Notes under the pieces: model-generated
What the model was told of the DNA's origin: nothing
The model's input: only the letters and a program-made list of their open reading frames with translations
The model's database searches: none
DNA from: Macrobrachium rosenbergii
Lineage: Eukaryota > Arthropoda > Malacostraca > Decapoda > Palaemonidae
Direction: 5' to 3'
DNA length: 64,000 bases
NCBI RefSeq assembly: GCF_040412425.1
Contig: NC_089741.1
Span: 43,969,358-44,033,357 of the forward strand
Shown here: positions 14,015-27,349 of the stretch, one piece after another
Position numbering within the stretch: position 1 is the stretch's first letter
How the letters are laid out: the number at the start of each line of letters is the position of its first letter
Program-made: the position numbers and the translations under genes

Positions 14015-14292
14015 TTCAAGTGTATAATCCATATTATATATTGACTTTCAAGCTTTTATTTAGTCTACTAATTCTTGTTCCATATACATTTATTAATTGT
14101 ACCATAACGTGAAAGTCTCTTTCAACAGAAATGACATACAAACACATATTTTCAAGTGTATAATCCACATTATACAGTATATTGACTTTCAAGCTTTTAT
14201 TTAGTCTACTAATTCTTGTTCCTTATACATTTATTAATTGTACCATAATGTGAAAGTCTCTTCCAACAGAAATGACATACAATCACATATTT
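14015..14292. repeat. 136-bp tandem duplication
   Basis: TTCAAGTGTATAATCCA begins at 14015 and again at 14151. The two copies agree through GAAATGACATACAA and CACATATTT, with only a few substitutions and a 5-bp insertion (ACAGT) in the second, so the duplication is recent. Confidence 0.9.
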
Positions 14293-15524
14293 GAGACACT
14301 TCTAGGGACAATCAAACTTAGACTAGGTCTAGGCTTTGATATCGTGGTAGCATTTCATTCTGTACGATAATGGCTTGATCGCTCAATCACTAATATCCAG
14401 AGCATGGCGTTCTCTGGATTCTGTAAATCGCTGAACTTGCCTCGCCTTAAAAGGCTGTTTGACATGACTTCAAAAAGAAACATTTTTAAACTCAATTTTC
14501 TGGACAGTGATGAATCACACTAAAGTTGATAATGTCCACACTGACGTCATCTTCTTCTCATCTTAATCCCTAGTCCCGGTCGCAAATTCCTGAGATGTGG
14601 GCTAGTATTGCACCAGCCCGGTTTTTTTTTTCATGTCCTAGGTTAGGTTAGAGGTTGAATTAGGTTTTAACGATTTACTGTAATTTGGGTGTGGGAAACA
14701 CAATGAGATTATTTTCAAGAAAATTCTATGGTTAGTTTTTAAGGTGTGGCGTCCCGCTTTTTTTCAGGGAAAGGTCCCGGCGCTCGGTTACATCTCGGGA
14801 AAATGCGTCCCGGTCGCTCTTTTCCATAAGCCTATCCCAGTAATTTCTATCTTCTGTCCTCCAGTCGTCTGCTTGTCAATGAGATTATAATAATTGTAGT
14901 GGGGTAAAAAAAAAAATTTGCCCTTAACATGGAAATAAAGGTTTTGAAATAGTAAAAGCATAACATAGGCCTAAAGGATGTCTTTCCATGCTGTGAGCTA
15001 TTTCACAGGGAGGAATAAGGTGGTAATTAATTACAGTGGGTACTAATTACATACTAATAAAATCGGGGTTTGTCATCTTATGAGAAATGTAATCTGTGAA
15101 AACAATTTTTATTATGTGAAGTAAATGAAAATTGGATGTTATAACCATAGAGTTGTTAATAAAGTAATTTACTTCTTTTTATGTAATTACTTGGTAATAA
15201 ATAAACAGTTTGTAATTGTATGCAACAATGTTCTTTTGACATATAATATTAAATATTAAACTTTACGGAACTTAACGAATAAAGAAATCGTAGATGACAT
15301 GACAACTGAAGCGAATTACTGAATGCAAAGCCCTTCGAGTTACAAGGACGAGACCAAGCGCTATTCCGAAATAAACAGAGCGATAGTGAAGGACTGCTCA
15401 GGCGATCAAGACAGGAGGAATATTCGAGACGTCTTCTGTAGCTTACTCCTGTCTGGATAGGAGCTGTGGACGGGTGGGTCGGAGGGGAGAGCAGCAGGAG
15501 GGAGGAAGGGGTAGTGGGAGGGAG
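14293..15524. other. Non-coding spacer, nothing recognised
   Basis: Unique AT-rich DNA. A TGACGTCA palindrome is at 14542-14549. GGTTAGGTTAGAGG near 14641 resembles arthropod TTAGG units but is not an array. Confidence 0.55.
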
Positions 15525-15575
15525 GAGAGAGAGAGAGAGAGAGAGGCTGGAAAGGCAAAATGTTTCAGACGCAAC

Positions 15576-15628
<53 letters not shown>
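15525..15628. repeat. (GA)n and (CT)n facing tracts
   Basis: About 20 bp of (GA)n and, 35 bp on, about 50 bp of (CT)n, which are complementary and could pair. Confidence 0.92.
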
Positions 15629-15631
<3 letters not shown>

Positions 15632-16098
15632 ATGGTTCAAGTAGTCCCCGGTAATCCCCGACTGAAATTCGGCGGCGTTTTTTCCTCTTTCGTTTATCCC
15701 ACTCAAAACACCGCCGTCAAATCTTGTGCTTTTAATTCCCGCCTTTGTCTGGGGCGATAAGCTCATTTCGGGGAGGCCCGTAAATCATTAACGAAATTGC
15801 ACTTTGCGCTATTAGCATTTGCAGATCCAGTGCACATCATTTTAACGCCAAATAATTAAATACACGTTAGACCGAATTTCGCCCGGCGAATCATTCTGGT
15901 AGTCGGACATCCATCCAGGGCTCTCGAGCGCTGCATCTCCCTCTCATTTCCCGGCGAAGTGAAATCAAGCAGATTTCATAAATTAACAGACCGCCTCTAT
16001 TTTCTACTCTCTTTTTCAAATCACGGCGTGTCCACATACGACGGCATAAAATCATTACGAATTTAGCATCGGCAAAAGCTAAGTTCATCAATTAATTC

Positions 16099-16099
<1 letters not shown>

Positions 16100-16152
<53 letters not shown>
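16100..16152. repeat. (GA)n microsatellite
   Basis: About 26 GA units in otherwise unique DNA. Confidence 0.95.
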
Positions 16153-16156
<4 letters not shown>

Positions 16157-17040
16157 GGAGTGTGAGAGACGACGTCGATATGGCTTGAGGTGAACGTTAC
16201 GATACGTTCTCCATCGTTCACCTTGAATTCGGACTCAGAGACTGTGGCTCTGCTTGCTCGGCTGTGTGAGACTACGGAGGAATTAGACCGTGTTCACTGG
16301 AAGAGCAGATTTCTAAACATTTAAATCCGGGATTAAACGAAACTGAATGAAACGAAGTATCAGGAACAATTGTCGGTGCACATGTGGACTTTTTTTTTAA
16401 AAGAGTAATTCTCTTTCAGGAACATTATTTCCCGAGCATTTAATAGGACAGGGCTTGGTAGCGATAAACGGTCATAATTACAAGAGAACTTGAAGAGAAT
16501 TTTTCAACAAGTAAGGAAATAGCGCAGTATTCTTTAGAACTTTTATCGAGTACCTCAGGAAAAACATGAAAATTTAGAGAAAGTACTGTTGAGTGCTAGA
16601 ATGACAAATTTATAAACACTTAATCATAGTTAGACAACTGCGCAAAGAGAGCACGACATAATTTTTTTAAAAATAATAAACTCATGGTGGTCGTCAAAAC
16701 TTTCAGGTGGGGGACCTTAGAAGATCTTCATATATCAACCGAACGCTTTTTTGTTAAAATTTTAGTGGCTGTAGTGATGATTTAGCATACTGTTTTGTTG
16801 AACAAAAGATTCCTAGCCATCAATAACCGTCCTCGAACCTAGAGCGGCTTACGTGATCTGGCCCGCAGGAGATGTGGTTCTTAGTGATCTCCCCCCGCCC
16901 ACACCCGGTGATCTTTCCTCAATGAGATCTTTCCCTCTGGTGCTCTGATCCGCTCTTCGGTTTCTAAAAGCATGACTTAATTTCACCAGAGTAAAAAGTA
17001 AGCTCGTACATTGACCTCCTTGCAATATTTATGTGTGTGT
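16153..17040. other. Non-coding spacer
   Basis: No gene, RNA or repeat recognised. Confidence 0.55.
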
Positions 17041-17049
17041 GTGTATATA

Positions 17050-17130
<81 letters not shown>

Positions 17131-17244
17131 ATTATTCTTACATTTGCTCTTGTTTATCTTATTTTACCCAATTTCATTCAAAGGACGCCTACTCTGTCTT
17201 CTTCTTCTTCTTCTTCTTCTTCTTCTTCTTCTTCTTCTTCTTCT
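17041..17244. repeat. (TA)n and (CTT)n microsatellites
   Basis: (TA)n to 17127, then about 70 bp of unique DNA, then about 15 CTT units from 17198. Confidence 0.95.
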
Positions 17245-18659
17245 ATAGAAGTAGGTGACTTGTGACATCGTTAATAGGCATTAACTCGTTTTTCAATCGT
17301 GAAAAGTGTTAGCAGAAAGATTATACTGTTACAGTCTATTCATTTTGTTTTATGATATGTCTGTAATTAGTCTGAGAATTTGCGCCTGCCCATTTGAGCC
17401 ACTAACCAAATAAAAAAAAACACCACTTTATACTTGAACCATTACTAGCCTCTGCAGTTACAATAGTTTTTCACTACTGGGCATTCGTCTTTGCTTATTG
17501 AAATGATATTTAAGCAATTCTGATCGAATTCAGTAGGAAAACTGGGATATGCCTAACATCTATTAAAGCAATTTATAATGTTATATATATCAAGTCAGTT
17601 AATTATCCCTTCCTTTGAAGAACCTGCTGTGAGTTCTCCACACCCTGGAGATGAGTCTTCATATATTTGATTCTTACTATTTATTAACACCGGGATGGGC
17701 CTTAATGTCATCTATATGCAATAGTGTAAGTTTCTGCCTTTTTAAAGTAAATTCAGTATAGCTTGATGCCATTTTCTATTAAATTTTTAAAGGAAGAAAA
17801 GCCAACAGAAATAAATCCAGAGCCCAAGGCTATAATACATACCATATAGGTCTATGATAACCAAGCTGTGTGCAGTGCGCGGTTCACTCAGAGGTGCCAA
17901 CCTCATTGTCCGGTCATACTTTGAATGTATCAAGGAATCTGTCACTGCCGGTTAATCTAAGATGAACCTTATTGGACACTAGAGTGTTCAACCCGATCAG
18001 GTACTAAAGATTTTGGAGATATACGGATTGAGAAAAGCTGGTGAAACCATTAATGTATTCTCAAATCTTTATACGGGGCAAGGCTTTGACCTAGTGGGGA
18101 TGTCTTGAAGAGAAATGAAGATGACGCAATCATCATAGACTTAACCTGTTGAAGGGATGAAGTTTATGTAAGAAAAGGTAGTTCAGGACTCTTATTGAAA
18201 CATAAATGCAGTGTATTTGGACTATCAAGCTTTCCTCTTCAACTGTGGACAAGGATCCTTGTCCCAGGCTCTGATAACTTCAAAAAACAACTTTCCATAA
18301 ATCCTAACATATCCTTCAGAAGAATATACATACATATGTGTTCTTCTACAGGATCCTAACATCCTGAAACCAGTTTCCGGTAATTGAAACAGCCGCTTAC
18401 AGCCCAGTTTCGTTACATATTATGCTAACGAAAAAAAGAAAGACTACATGTCAATATAATTTTGCTTATGCCCCTACACCGTAAGCCTCAGGTAAAAATT
18501 AATGCTTACCTGTAGGTAATTACCTGCGCTCCTAATTACCTGAACCGATCAGTAGCTGGATCCATTAACAACTACCATGAAAGCATGGCAATATCTGTTC
18601 AGCGTGGATGTTTTTGTTATTAAAGTTGTTTCTTCCTTGGAAGCAAATTCATGTGTGTA
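17245..18659. other. Non-coding spacer
   Basis: Unique AT-rich DNA with a few inverted TTACCTG/CAGGTAA words near 18490-18545. No coding signal. Confidence 0.55.
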
Positions 18660-19696
<1,037 letters not shown>

Positions 19697-19889
19697 GTGT
19701 GTAATCCCATTATTACTTATAATATCCTCTTATTTTCATATAACAACTTCAATTTTACAATATTAAAAGCTAAGTCACCTGTTATAAGGAGCAAGCATCA
19801 CTAATGTACACGACAGAAATGTTTATTGAACCTGAAAGCTGTCCAGGAGCCAGAAAATATCATCAGATTTATATTAATCGTCAGAGTCT

Positions 19890-19951
<62 letters not shown>
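19890..19951. repeat. (GA)n microsatellite
   Basis: About 30 GA units. Confidence 0.95.
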
Positions 19952-19954
<3 letters not shown>

Positions 19955-20958
19955 CCTGTCCTATTTTGCTATGCTTCTTTTCCTGTCAGTTAACAAGGGC
20001 GAATTTTCTTCGTATAGCGAACAAGAATCTAACAACAACAAAATTAGTATAATTCATATTATGATCTTTATTTTTCTCCATCCAATGATCCTTGCTGATG
20101 AATAATTTGCCATTTTCAAGCGCACTAGCAAGAAATACTCGTAGAATACTCCATTTCCTTTGCAACGGATATGCAGAGTTTTTACTCATGAATTCTGCCC
20201 GTCATCCCCAGCAACACTTGTCATCATTTAGACTTCAGCAAAACCAGTCACTCGATATTTAATTATAGACTTATATCTGTTATTTAGTCGTTTTCGAAAA
20301 TCAACCCAAAAGGTGCCCATGGCCCATAAATGCGGCAACACAGGTAAATAAAGCCAGGTTGGATCACTTGTGTATGAATATAAGTCAGAGACGTTTGGAG
20401 ACAAGGAATGATTTACTGTTAGTGTGAACTGCCGTTGTAGAGTAACAGTGAAGCATACGGACGTATAAAACATGATGTGAAAGATCGCTGGTGACAGACT
20501 GTGACCTAGAGGCACTCCCTTCTTGTGAAAGTAGCCCTCTTAGGGAATCTTATGCAATAGCTGGTATATGTGGTCGGAAGCTCTTGTAAAATATAATATT
20601 CTTATGCCAAGACTAGTGATAAGGGCGCCTTAATGCTTTAATTTCTCCTAGCCTGAAGGTTAATAGATGGGAAGTTTAGGAAGCAGAATATGTGGCCAAC
20701 TAATGAGGGAAGTTTTGGAATAAGCAAAGCAAACTTGAGGAAAGAATCTCTGCGACAGTTGGTAGGATTGTGTGATTGGTTTCACTTATATTATGGCGAC
20801 GCAATGGTATAGGTCGTCGATGGTAGTTTACATTTAAAAATAAAAAAGGAAATTGCCACCGAGCAGAGTAATTTGGGGATAGCTGAAGAGGTGAACATCA
20901 GTGGGATATGTGTCAGAGAAAATAAGTATAAGATTCACATTACTACTACTCAACGGGG

Positions 20959-20959
<1 letters not shown>
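19952..20959. other. Non-coding spacer
   Basis: A 95-codon open frame on the minus strand (20228-20515) has no recognisable domain or splice context, and I treat it as chance. Nothing else recognised. Confidence 0.5.
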
Positions 20960-20995
<36 letters not shown>

Positions 20996-21220
20996 TATCT
21001 CTAGAGATCAGCAGATGACGCTGATTTGACTAAAGCATCGTAGAGCTTCTTCACAAGCAGCCATCACCAGTTGTCATTTCGGCAACGAATGACGTCATCA
21101 GGGAAAGTAAGCAAGGGCGGCCGAATCCTTTCACTCCAGACGAAACAACACGGCCCGATCACCATCATCATCACCACCACCACCACCATCACCATCACCA
21201 TCATCATCATCATCATCATA
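20960..21220. repeat. (TATC)n and (CAC/CAT)n microsatellites
   Basis: Nine or so TATC units at 20960-20996 and a mixed CAC/CAT/ATC trinucleotide run at 21163-21220, with a TGACGTCA palindrome at 21090-21097 between them. Confidence 0.92.
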
Positions 21221-21576
21221 ATAACCAAATGAATTCCTCCACTTAAATTGCCTTCGTATCAGGCATTCTCATTTGTCCGCGGCTGATACACCCGTAATGC
21301 AATTCCCCTTCGGCGGACTCTATGTATTTCGCGATTCCTGCGTATGTATGTATGTATGTATACTGTCCCCCCTCCCCTTCCCTTTAGCTCTCCCTGGGGA
21401 AGAGGATGAGGTGGGGAGGGGGTAGGAGGAAGGGGTAAGAGGGCAAGGAGTCCCCTTGGGTTGTCTAACTTAGCCATAGTACGTTCCTTAAAGGTGATGT
21501 CTGGGACAAACCCAACACATCCGACGAGGGGCAAATGAGGCTAAAACAATGCCTCAAAGCCATTCCTCGCGTCTTG

Positions 21577-21577
<1 letters not shown>

Positions 21578-21640
<63 letters not shown>

Positions 21641-21813
21641 GTGATTGAGACCTACCTTGTCTTGGAATGAAGGTTCGCTATCGCTGGTGAAGATTTCTAA
21701 GTTTTTCCACATATTCTCTGCTTCTTCTTCTTCTATCGATTAATTTGAGTGATTTTTCGTCTTGACGTCGAGTTCGTTTCTTTCACCATTTTATGCGTAT
21801 TTGCGGTTGTGTT

Positions 21814-21871
<58 letters not shown>
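21578..21871. repeat. Two (CT)n microsatellites
   Basis: (CT)n at 21580-21636 and 21820-21870 with unique sequence between. Confidence 0.95.
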
Positions 21872-21873
<2 letters not shown>

Positions 21874-21949
21874 AGATCATGCGGGAATATTTGGCTCCAA
21901 ATAGCAAATCGTGAGGACCCATTTTTTTTGTTTACCCTGTAACCTTACC

Positions 21950-22250
21950 AATTTTCTTATTCTTTCTCCTCATACTTAGTTACTGATCCCTTATTCTGTC
22001 CTCCGTATCCTCCGTATACTTAATTTCTTATTCCTTACTCTTTCTTCTTATATTAGTTACTGATTCCTTATTCTTTCCTCCGTATTCTTGGTTACTGATC
22101 CCTTATTCTTCCCTCCTTGTACTTAGTTACTGATTCCTTATTCTTTCTTCTTATATTAGTTACTGGTTTCTTATTCTTTCGTCCTTATACTTAGTTACTA
22201 ATTCCTTATTCTTTCTCCTTATACTTAGTTACTGATTCATCCTCCCTTTA
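21950..22250. repeat. Pyrimidine-rich minisatellite, about 35-40 bp unit
   Basis: At least six units sharing TTAGTTACTGATTCCTTATT and CTTTCTCCTTATAC, with indels between copies. A loose A-rich repeat (AAAGCAAAAAATAATTCAT and variants) follows at 22310-22440. Confidence 0.88.
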
Positions 22251-22737
22251 ACTTTTCATTTCTTTCTCTTTTCTTATACATTCATTTATCTATCATCATT
22301 TTCAAGTAAAGCAAAAAACAATTTACAATTTCAAAGCAAAAAATAATTCATAGTTTTAAATCAAAAAATCATAATTTTAAAGCTATAAAATAATTCATGA
22401 TTTTAAAGCACAAAATTATATAATTTCAAAAATAATCTGCAATTATATCCTCGTCATTCGAGATAGATTAGCTTTAGGACTGAAGGGCAAACCAAACCGC
22501 CGCCGTAAACGGCAAAGGTATTGACCTGAGGTCGAGGATCGTATGCAAATGTTTCGCAAACAGATCAAATTCGGACGCGAGGTCAGATGGAAATACAACC
22601 GGGGTCAACGTGAATTGCGTCTCAAGTGGAATGTGCGTTGACGCTGCCATAGAGTTTTCTTTTACCGATAATAATACGGATCCTTCGGAGACATTGGCGC
22701 TACTTAGGCTGGTTATCTACGCGTCATCTATCTACTC

Positions 22738-23190
22738 CGCGATGCTAGTACTAAACATAGCGGAAGCTCCTTGGGACGACGTGTTTAGTACTAGCCCCCC
22801 GGGGATCAAAGTGTAATATAAACCCATTTCTGTATTGCGTGGTAGACAAATTATATTAATAGACAAGATCCCGAGGTGCTAGTACTAAACATGGCAGAAG
22901 CTCCTCGGGACGCCGTGTTTAGTACTAGCCTCTCAGGGATCAAAGTGTTATATACACCCATTTCTATATTGTATGGTCGACAAATTATGATAATAGACAA
23001 GATCCCCAGGTGCTAGTATTAAACATGGCAGAAGCTCCTCGGGACGCCGTGTTTAGTACTAGCCCCTTGGGGATCAAAGTATTATATACCCCCATTTCTG
23101 TATTATGTGGTCGACAAATTACATTAAAAACGATATCTAGTACTAAACACGGCGTCCCAAGGAGCTTCCGCCATGTTTAGTACTAGCACC
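22738..23190. repeat. 134-bp tandem array with palindromic core
   Basis: Three direct copies start at 22744, 22878 and 23012 (period exactly 134). Each begins with a hairpin whose arms are GCTAGTACTAAAC and GTTTAGTACTAGC around a GC-rich loop (CATGGCAGAAGCTCC and GGGACGCC), followed by GGATCAAAGTGTTATATA and GGTCGACAAATTA. A fourth core at 23137-23187 is in the opposite orientation and closes the array. The arms are nearly invariant between copies while the linker varies slightly. Confidence 0.92.
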
Positions 23191-23194
23191 TCGG

Positions 23195-23445
23195 AGTAGG
23201 TTGAATTGAATTGAACTGAATAAAGAATCTAGGCTGAAGGCCAAGCACTAGGACCTATGAGGTCATTCAGCGCTGGAACGGAAATTGACAGTAAAAGGTC
23301 TGAAAGGTGTAACAGGAGGAAAACCTCAAAGCAGTTGCACTATGAACCAATTGTTAGAAGAGGGTGGAGAGTAAGATGGAAGAAAGAGAATATGAAAGGA
23401 GGTACAGTAAAAGGAACGAAAGGGGTTTGCAGAACTCGGAGTAAA
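23195..23445 (+). mobile_element. Dispersed repeat D, plus-strand copy
   Basis: AGGCTGAAGGCCAAGCACTA, GACCTATGAGGTCATTCAGC, GGTCTGAAAGGTGTAACAGG and AGGAAAACCTC occur in this order. Their reverse complements occur in partly matching order at 57690-57995. An open frame of 71 codons across it is part of the repeat, not a host gene. The element type is unknown; it may be a SINE or a LINE fragment. Confidence 0.75.
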
Positions 23446-24299
23446 TGGCTCGCAAATAAGAAGCCAAAGTAGCACCGACAATTCTCTATAACACATAAAG
23501 TTAATATCGTACTTTTAATCGAATACCTATATTAAGATAGACTTAATAATCTTAACGCATTTGATTTTAACCTTAACATATTTAATTTCATTCACTTAAC
23601 CTTACACTTGTATTGATGTGGACTTTGATAATAATCTTAACACGTTTAGCTTCCTATTTTTAACCATATACCTTTAATGATATGGACTTTGTTAATAATC
23701 TTAACACATTTTGGACAGGAAAGTCATATCGTGGAATGGACGGTATAAAGACGCATCAACGCTGTAGGTTTAAATGGAAGGACAGGAGCGCAAAGTTCGT
23801 TAAGAACTGTTATCATTATACCCGAAAAATCTGTCTGTTTACTGATGACGTCTGCCTTTGCCCTCTAATCAACAACATTTCTGCTTGATTGTTTGCTAAT
23901 ATTGATTGACCGTCAGTGGGTCCTTTTTCTGATCTGAAAGCGACAAGCGAGACGGTTCGATCAACGTACAAATTTAAATGTACGAATTTAGATATGACGC
24001 AACCGTAGCCATCTATAGTATAATAACAGATCTTGAAATAAATTTTATGACACAGAATACATCAGAACATATTGCTTAGCTCAGCAGAATCTCTTGTCTC
24101 TTTCGGAAGATTTAAACATTCCATTTAATGTTTAACTGCTTCGCTTATTATTGTAAAAGTTTGCGTTCTCTGCGTGTAAAGTATATAGTTCAGTGAATGA
24201 TGTGGAACACATATGTTACTGGGGAAGATTTTATAAATACGGGTAATTATGAGGATGGCAGACCTGGATCTTAAATTAAATTAGGACCTCGCCAATTGT
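23446..24299. other. Non-coding spacer
   Basis: Degenerate repeats of AATAATCTTAACAC(A/G)TTT and GATATGGACTTTG occur between 23535 and 23712. No gene recognised. Confidence 0.55.
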
Positions 24300-24490
24300 A
24301 TGTGTATATCTATACACATATATAGCGTATATGTGTGTGTATGTATGTATGAATGTATGTATATATATATATATATACCAATTGTATGTGTATATATACA
24401 CACATATATATATATATATATGTGTATATGTATGTATGTATGAATGTATGTATGTATGTATGTATGTATATATATGTGTATATATATATA

Positions 24491-24549
<59 letters not shown>

Positions 24550-24558
24550 AAATATATA

Positions 24559-24603
<45 letters not shown>

Positions 24604-24620
24604 TTATATATATATTTATT
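24300..24620. repeat. Compound TA/TG/GTAT microsatellite
   Basis: (TA)n tracts are mixed with (TGTA)n. A unit containing CCAATTGTATGTGTATAT occurs twice (24292 and 24378) and (TTTA)n closes the block. Confidence 0.93.
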
Positions 24621-24713
24621 CATTTATTTATTTATTTATTTATTTATGTACTGGAGCTGCGACAGTAAAGGGTCTGCATTTTGTTACCTAGCAACAAGTG
24701 TCGAGGCAATTAG

Positions 24714-24714
<1 letters not shown>

Positions 24715-24802
<88 letters not shown>

Positions 24803-24881
24803 TAATGTATCAGTCCAAGGTTCCCATATTGATGAACGTATTCTATAGTATATCCTATAGTATATATGGACTGATACGGAA

Positions 24882-24946
<65 letters not shown>
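24715..24946. repeat. Facing (ATT)n and (AAT)n arrays with inverted centre
   Basis: About 29 ATT units (24715-24802) and about 21 AAT units (24885-24946) flank a centre bearing the perfect inverted pair GTATCAGTCCA (24807-24817) and TGGACTGATAC (24867-24877). The whole block is one long potential hairpin. Confidence 0.92.
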
Positions 24947-24950
<4 letters not shown>

Positions 24951-25809
24951 CTGTAGCTATATGCCATTGCAGTTTTTGTGTAATTTCTAAGAAATGTAAG
25001 CTAGATAACCTTTCCTTTCAGCCGATCGACTAATTCAGTTAACTGTTTCCACGCACTGCTAAGCTTTGGAATTCTTCCCATACGGCAGTTTTCCCCCGCA
25101 TTTAAACCTTTGCCACCTTCAAGATCCGAGTCATTGTTATCTTCTCTATATCTTTATTTGTTTTGTTTATGTTTTTGTTCACTCTGGCCATGTCTGCATT
25201 TCGAGAAAAATAAGTAAATAAATAAATTTCACGGAGAATGCAACGCCAAAACATATTCCCGAAACCGCCCAAAAGCAAAACAAACTAAAAAAAAAATAAA
25301 ATAAAAAAAAAGTTCGGTTTAAAAAAAAAAGTTTAAATTCGACCGTATAATTTTGACAACTTTAGATAACGCCCCGTCCTTTCTATATATGGCAACCAGG
25401 GGGAAAAAAAATAAAAATAAAAAAAATAAAAACAAAAATAAAACTCTTTCTATTTCACCCGATGAATAACAATAAAAGCTGATACACTGCCGCAGACCGT
25501 GGCAGTCAAAACCCGTAGAGTTCTGCCTACACGAATTTGCAATATGTAATAACAGCCGCGGCAAAAATAGTTGTGTATCTGGTTTTATATTGTTATCACT
25601 GACTGGCCTCCCCAAGATGGAGGTTCGCTGCTCCTGCTACTGTTGCTTTTGAGGGTTACTTGCTTCTCTCTCTCTCTCTCTCCTCAGGGAGAAGGGGGAG
25701 GTTTTCTCAATGAAGAAGGAAAAATTGATCTGAACTTCGACTTGACGCATCAGTTGTCTCGTCTTCCTTGGCGGATTTTCTCAGTGGATGAAATCATGTC
25801 TATCATTGT
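24947..25809. other. Non-coding spacer
   Basis: A-rich tracts at 25288-25335 and 25405-25445 and a short CT tract at 25666. No gene recognised. Confidence 0.55.
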
Positions 25810-25945
<136 letters not shown>

Positions 25946-26214
25946 GCTGCACGAAAGTTAGGTATTGTTCGTAAGGCCTCAAATATCTATAACTCATAAA
26001 ATCAACGCAACATGTTTTAAGTCATTTGTACTTCCTTTACAAAAATACTCTTCTCCGGCGTGGATGTCTGCCTCTGCCAGAGATTTATCTCTTTCAGACA
26101 GACTGGTTCGTGGCGGTAGGGTTTCTTTTTCCTAATAGTAGCAGTTATGACTTGGACCATCGACGGATGGTCTCTTGTTAGTCACTTTTTCATAAGTTGT
26201 ATTTCAGCATTCAC

Positions 26215-26606
26215 AATTGATCCCTGATCCCCTTTATCCGCCGAGAACAACCAGATTTGCTGAAAAGCAGCACCAATATGCAGTAAATGTTTAGCCTCGC
26301 TGTCGAACTTCTCAGTTCCAGAGGTCCTTTATTTCTCACACCACTGGACTGTGGAACAGCATCCCGGAGGATGTGCAATTGGAACTTCAGAAGTTCAAGC
26401 GTAGATGCAATGCATTTTGATGCATTTTTATCCATTTATTAATTTATTTTTTCTTTTTTAATAAGTGACATCTCTTCATTCTGTATTTCTCTTGACTTCC
26501 TCTTACTTCTTCCTAATGAACACCATAATATTCTTTGGAAGCTTGAATATCAAGTCAATGACCCCTTTGGTGGGCTTGTTCCTTATGAACAGGTTTCATC
26601 TTCTGA

Positions 26607-26612
<6 letters not shown>
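26215..26612 (+). mobile_element. Non-LTR retrotransposon: RT C-terminus plus 3' tail
   Basis: The frame beginning at about 26306 reads RTSQFQRSFISHTTGLWNSI, then PEDVQLELQKFKRRCNAF and a stop at 26420. This matches the conserved end of many arthropod LINE polyproteins ('F..RT..LWNSLP..V....L..FK'). The stop is followed by the same 3' tail seen at 11404-11580 (minus) and 33529-33735, ending in a (TA)n tract. The copy is 5'-truncated. Confidence 0.75.

Positions 26613-26702
<90 letters not shown>
26613..26702. repeat. (TA)n microsatellite
   Basis: About 45 TA units abutting the LINE tail. Confidence 0.96.
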
Positions 26703-26704
<2 letters not shown>

Positions 26705-27219
26705 GGGGTTACCTTGGTCCGACCTTCGAGACGGTACATAATACCTTTAGGCTGAGACTTGCCGTCTTCACCCTCCCAAATATTATACTGTCACTTTTAA
26801 TAAAAAGCAATGAGAAGGATGACGAAGTCAGAATACTATATCAGAACATGAAAATATTCGTCTTTCTTGTCATAACTGTTTTGAATCGAGGTTTCTTTAA
26901 ACTCTTTCTAAAAAAAAAATGTCTGGTAGTTCGCCATCTTTTAACATCTTTTCAAGGTCCTGACTGAGGCAACTTATTGAATTTGTCTTCAGAATCTGAT
27001 CAATGAAACTAGTACTTTCTTTGAAGTTTGCGACTTTTAGCCTTCTCAGACTTCCCTGAGTGGACAGCAGTGGTTCGTATTGATTTTGAGTTTGTCTTTA
27101 GTTTACATTTTGTTTTCGTTTGTATCTTATTACATTCTATTCTTTATTATTCCTTCTTTATCTCGCCTATGATGATTCTGTATTGTTGAAGGCTGTTGAA
27201 TAATATAATGAATTTTGTG
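26703..27219. other. Non-coding spacer
   Basis: No feature recognised. Confidence 0.55.
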
Positions 27220-27278
27220 TATATGTATACATACATATATACTGTGTGTATATGTATATATGTATATATATACCTGTA

Positions 27279-27348
<70 letters not shown>
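27220..27348. repeat. TA/TG compound microsatellite
   Basis: Mixed GTATATA and CATA units, then about 70 bp of (TA)n. Confidence 0.93.

Positions 27349-27349
<1 letters not shown>

Noticed and set aside
14641..14670. Telomere-like TTAGG sequence
   Set aside because: Only two or three loose units, no array.
20228..20515. 95-codon minus-strand frame
   Set aside because: No domain, no splice signals in place and no repeat match; length is within chance in 64 kb.
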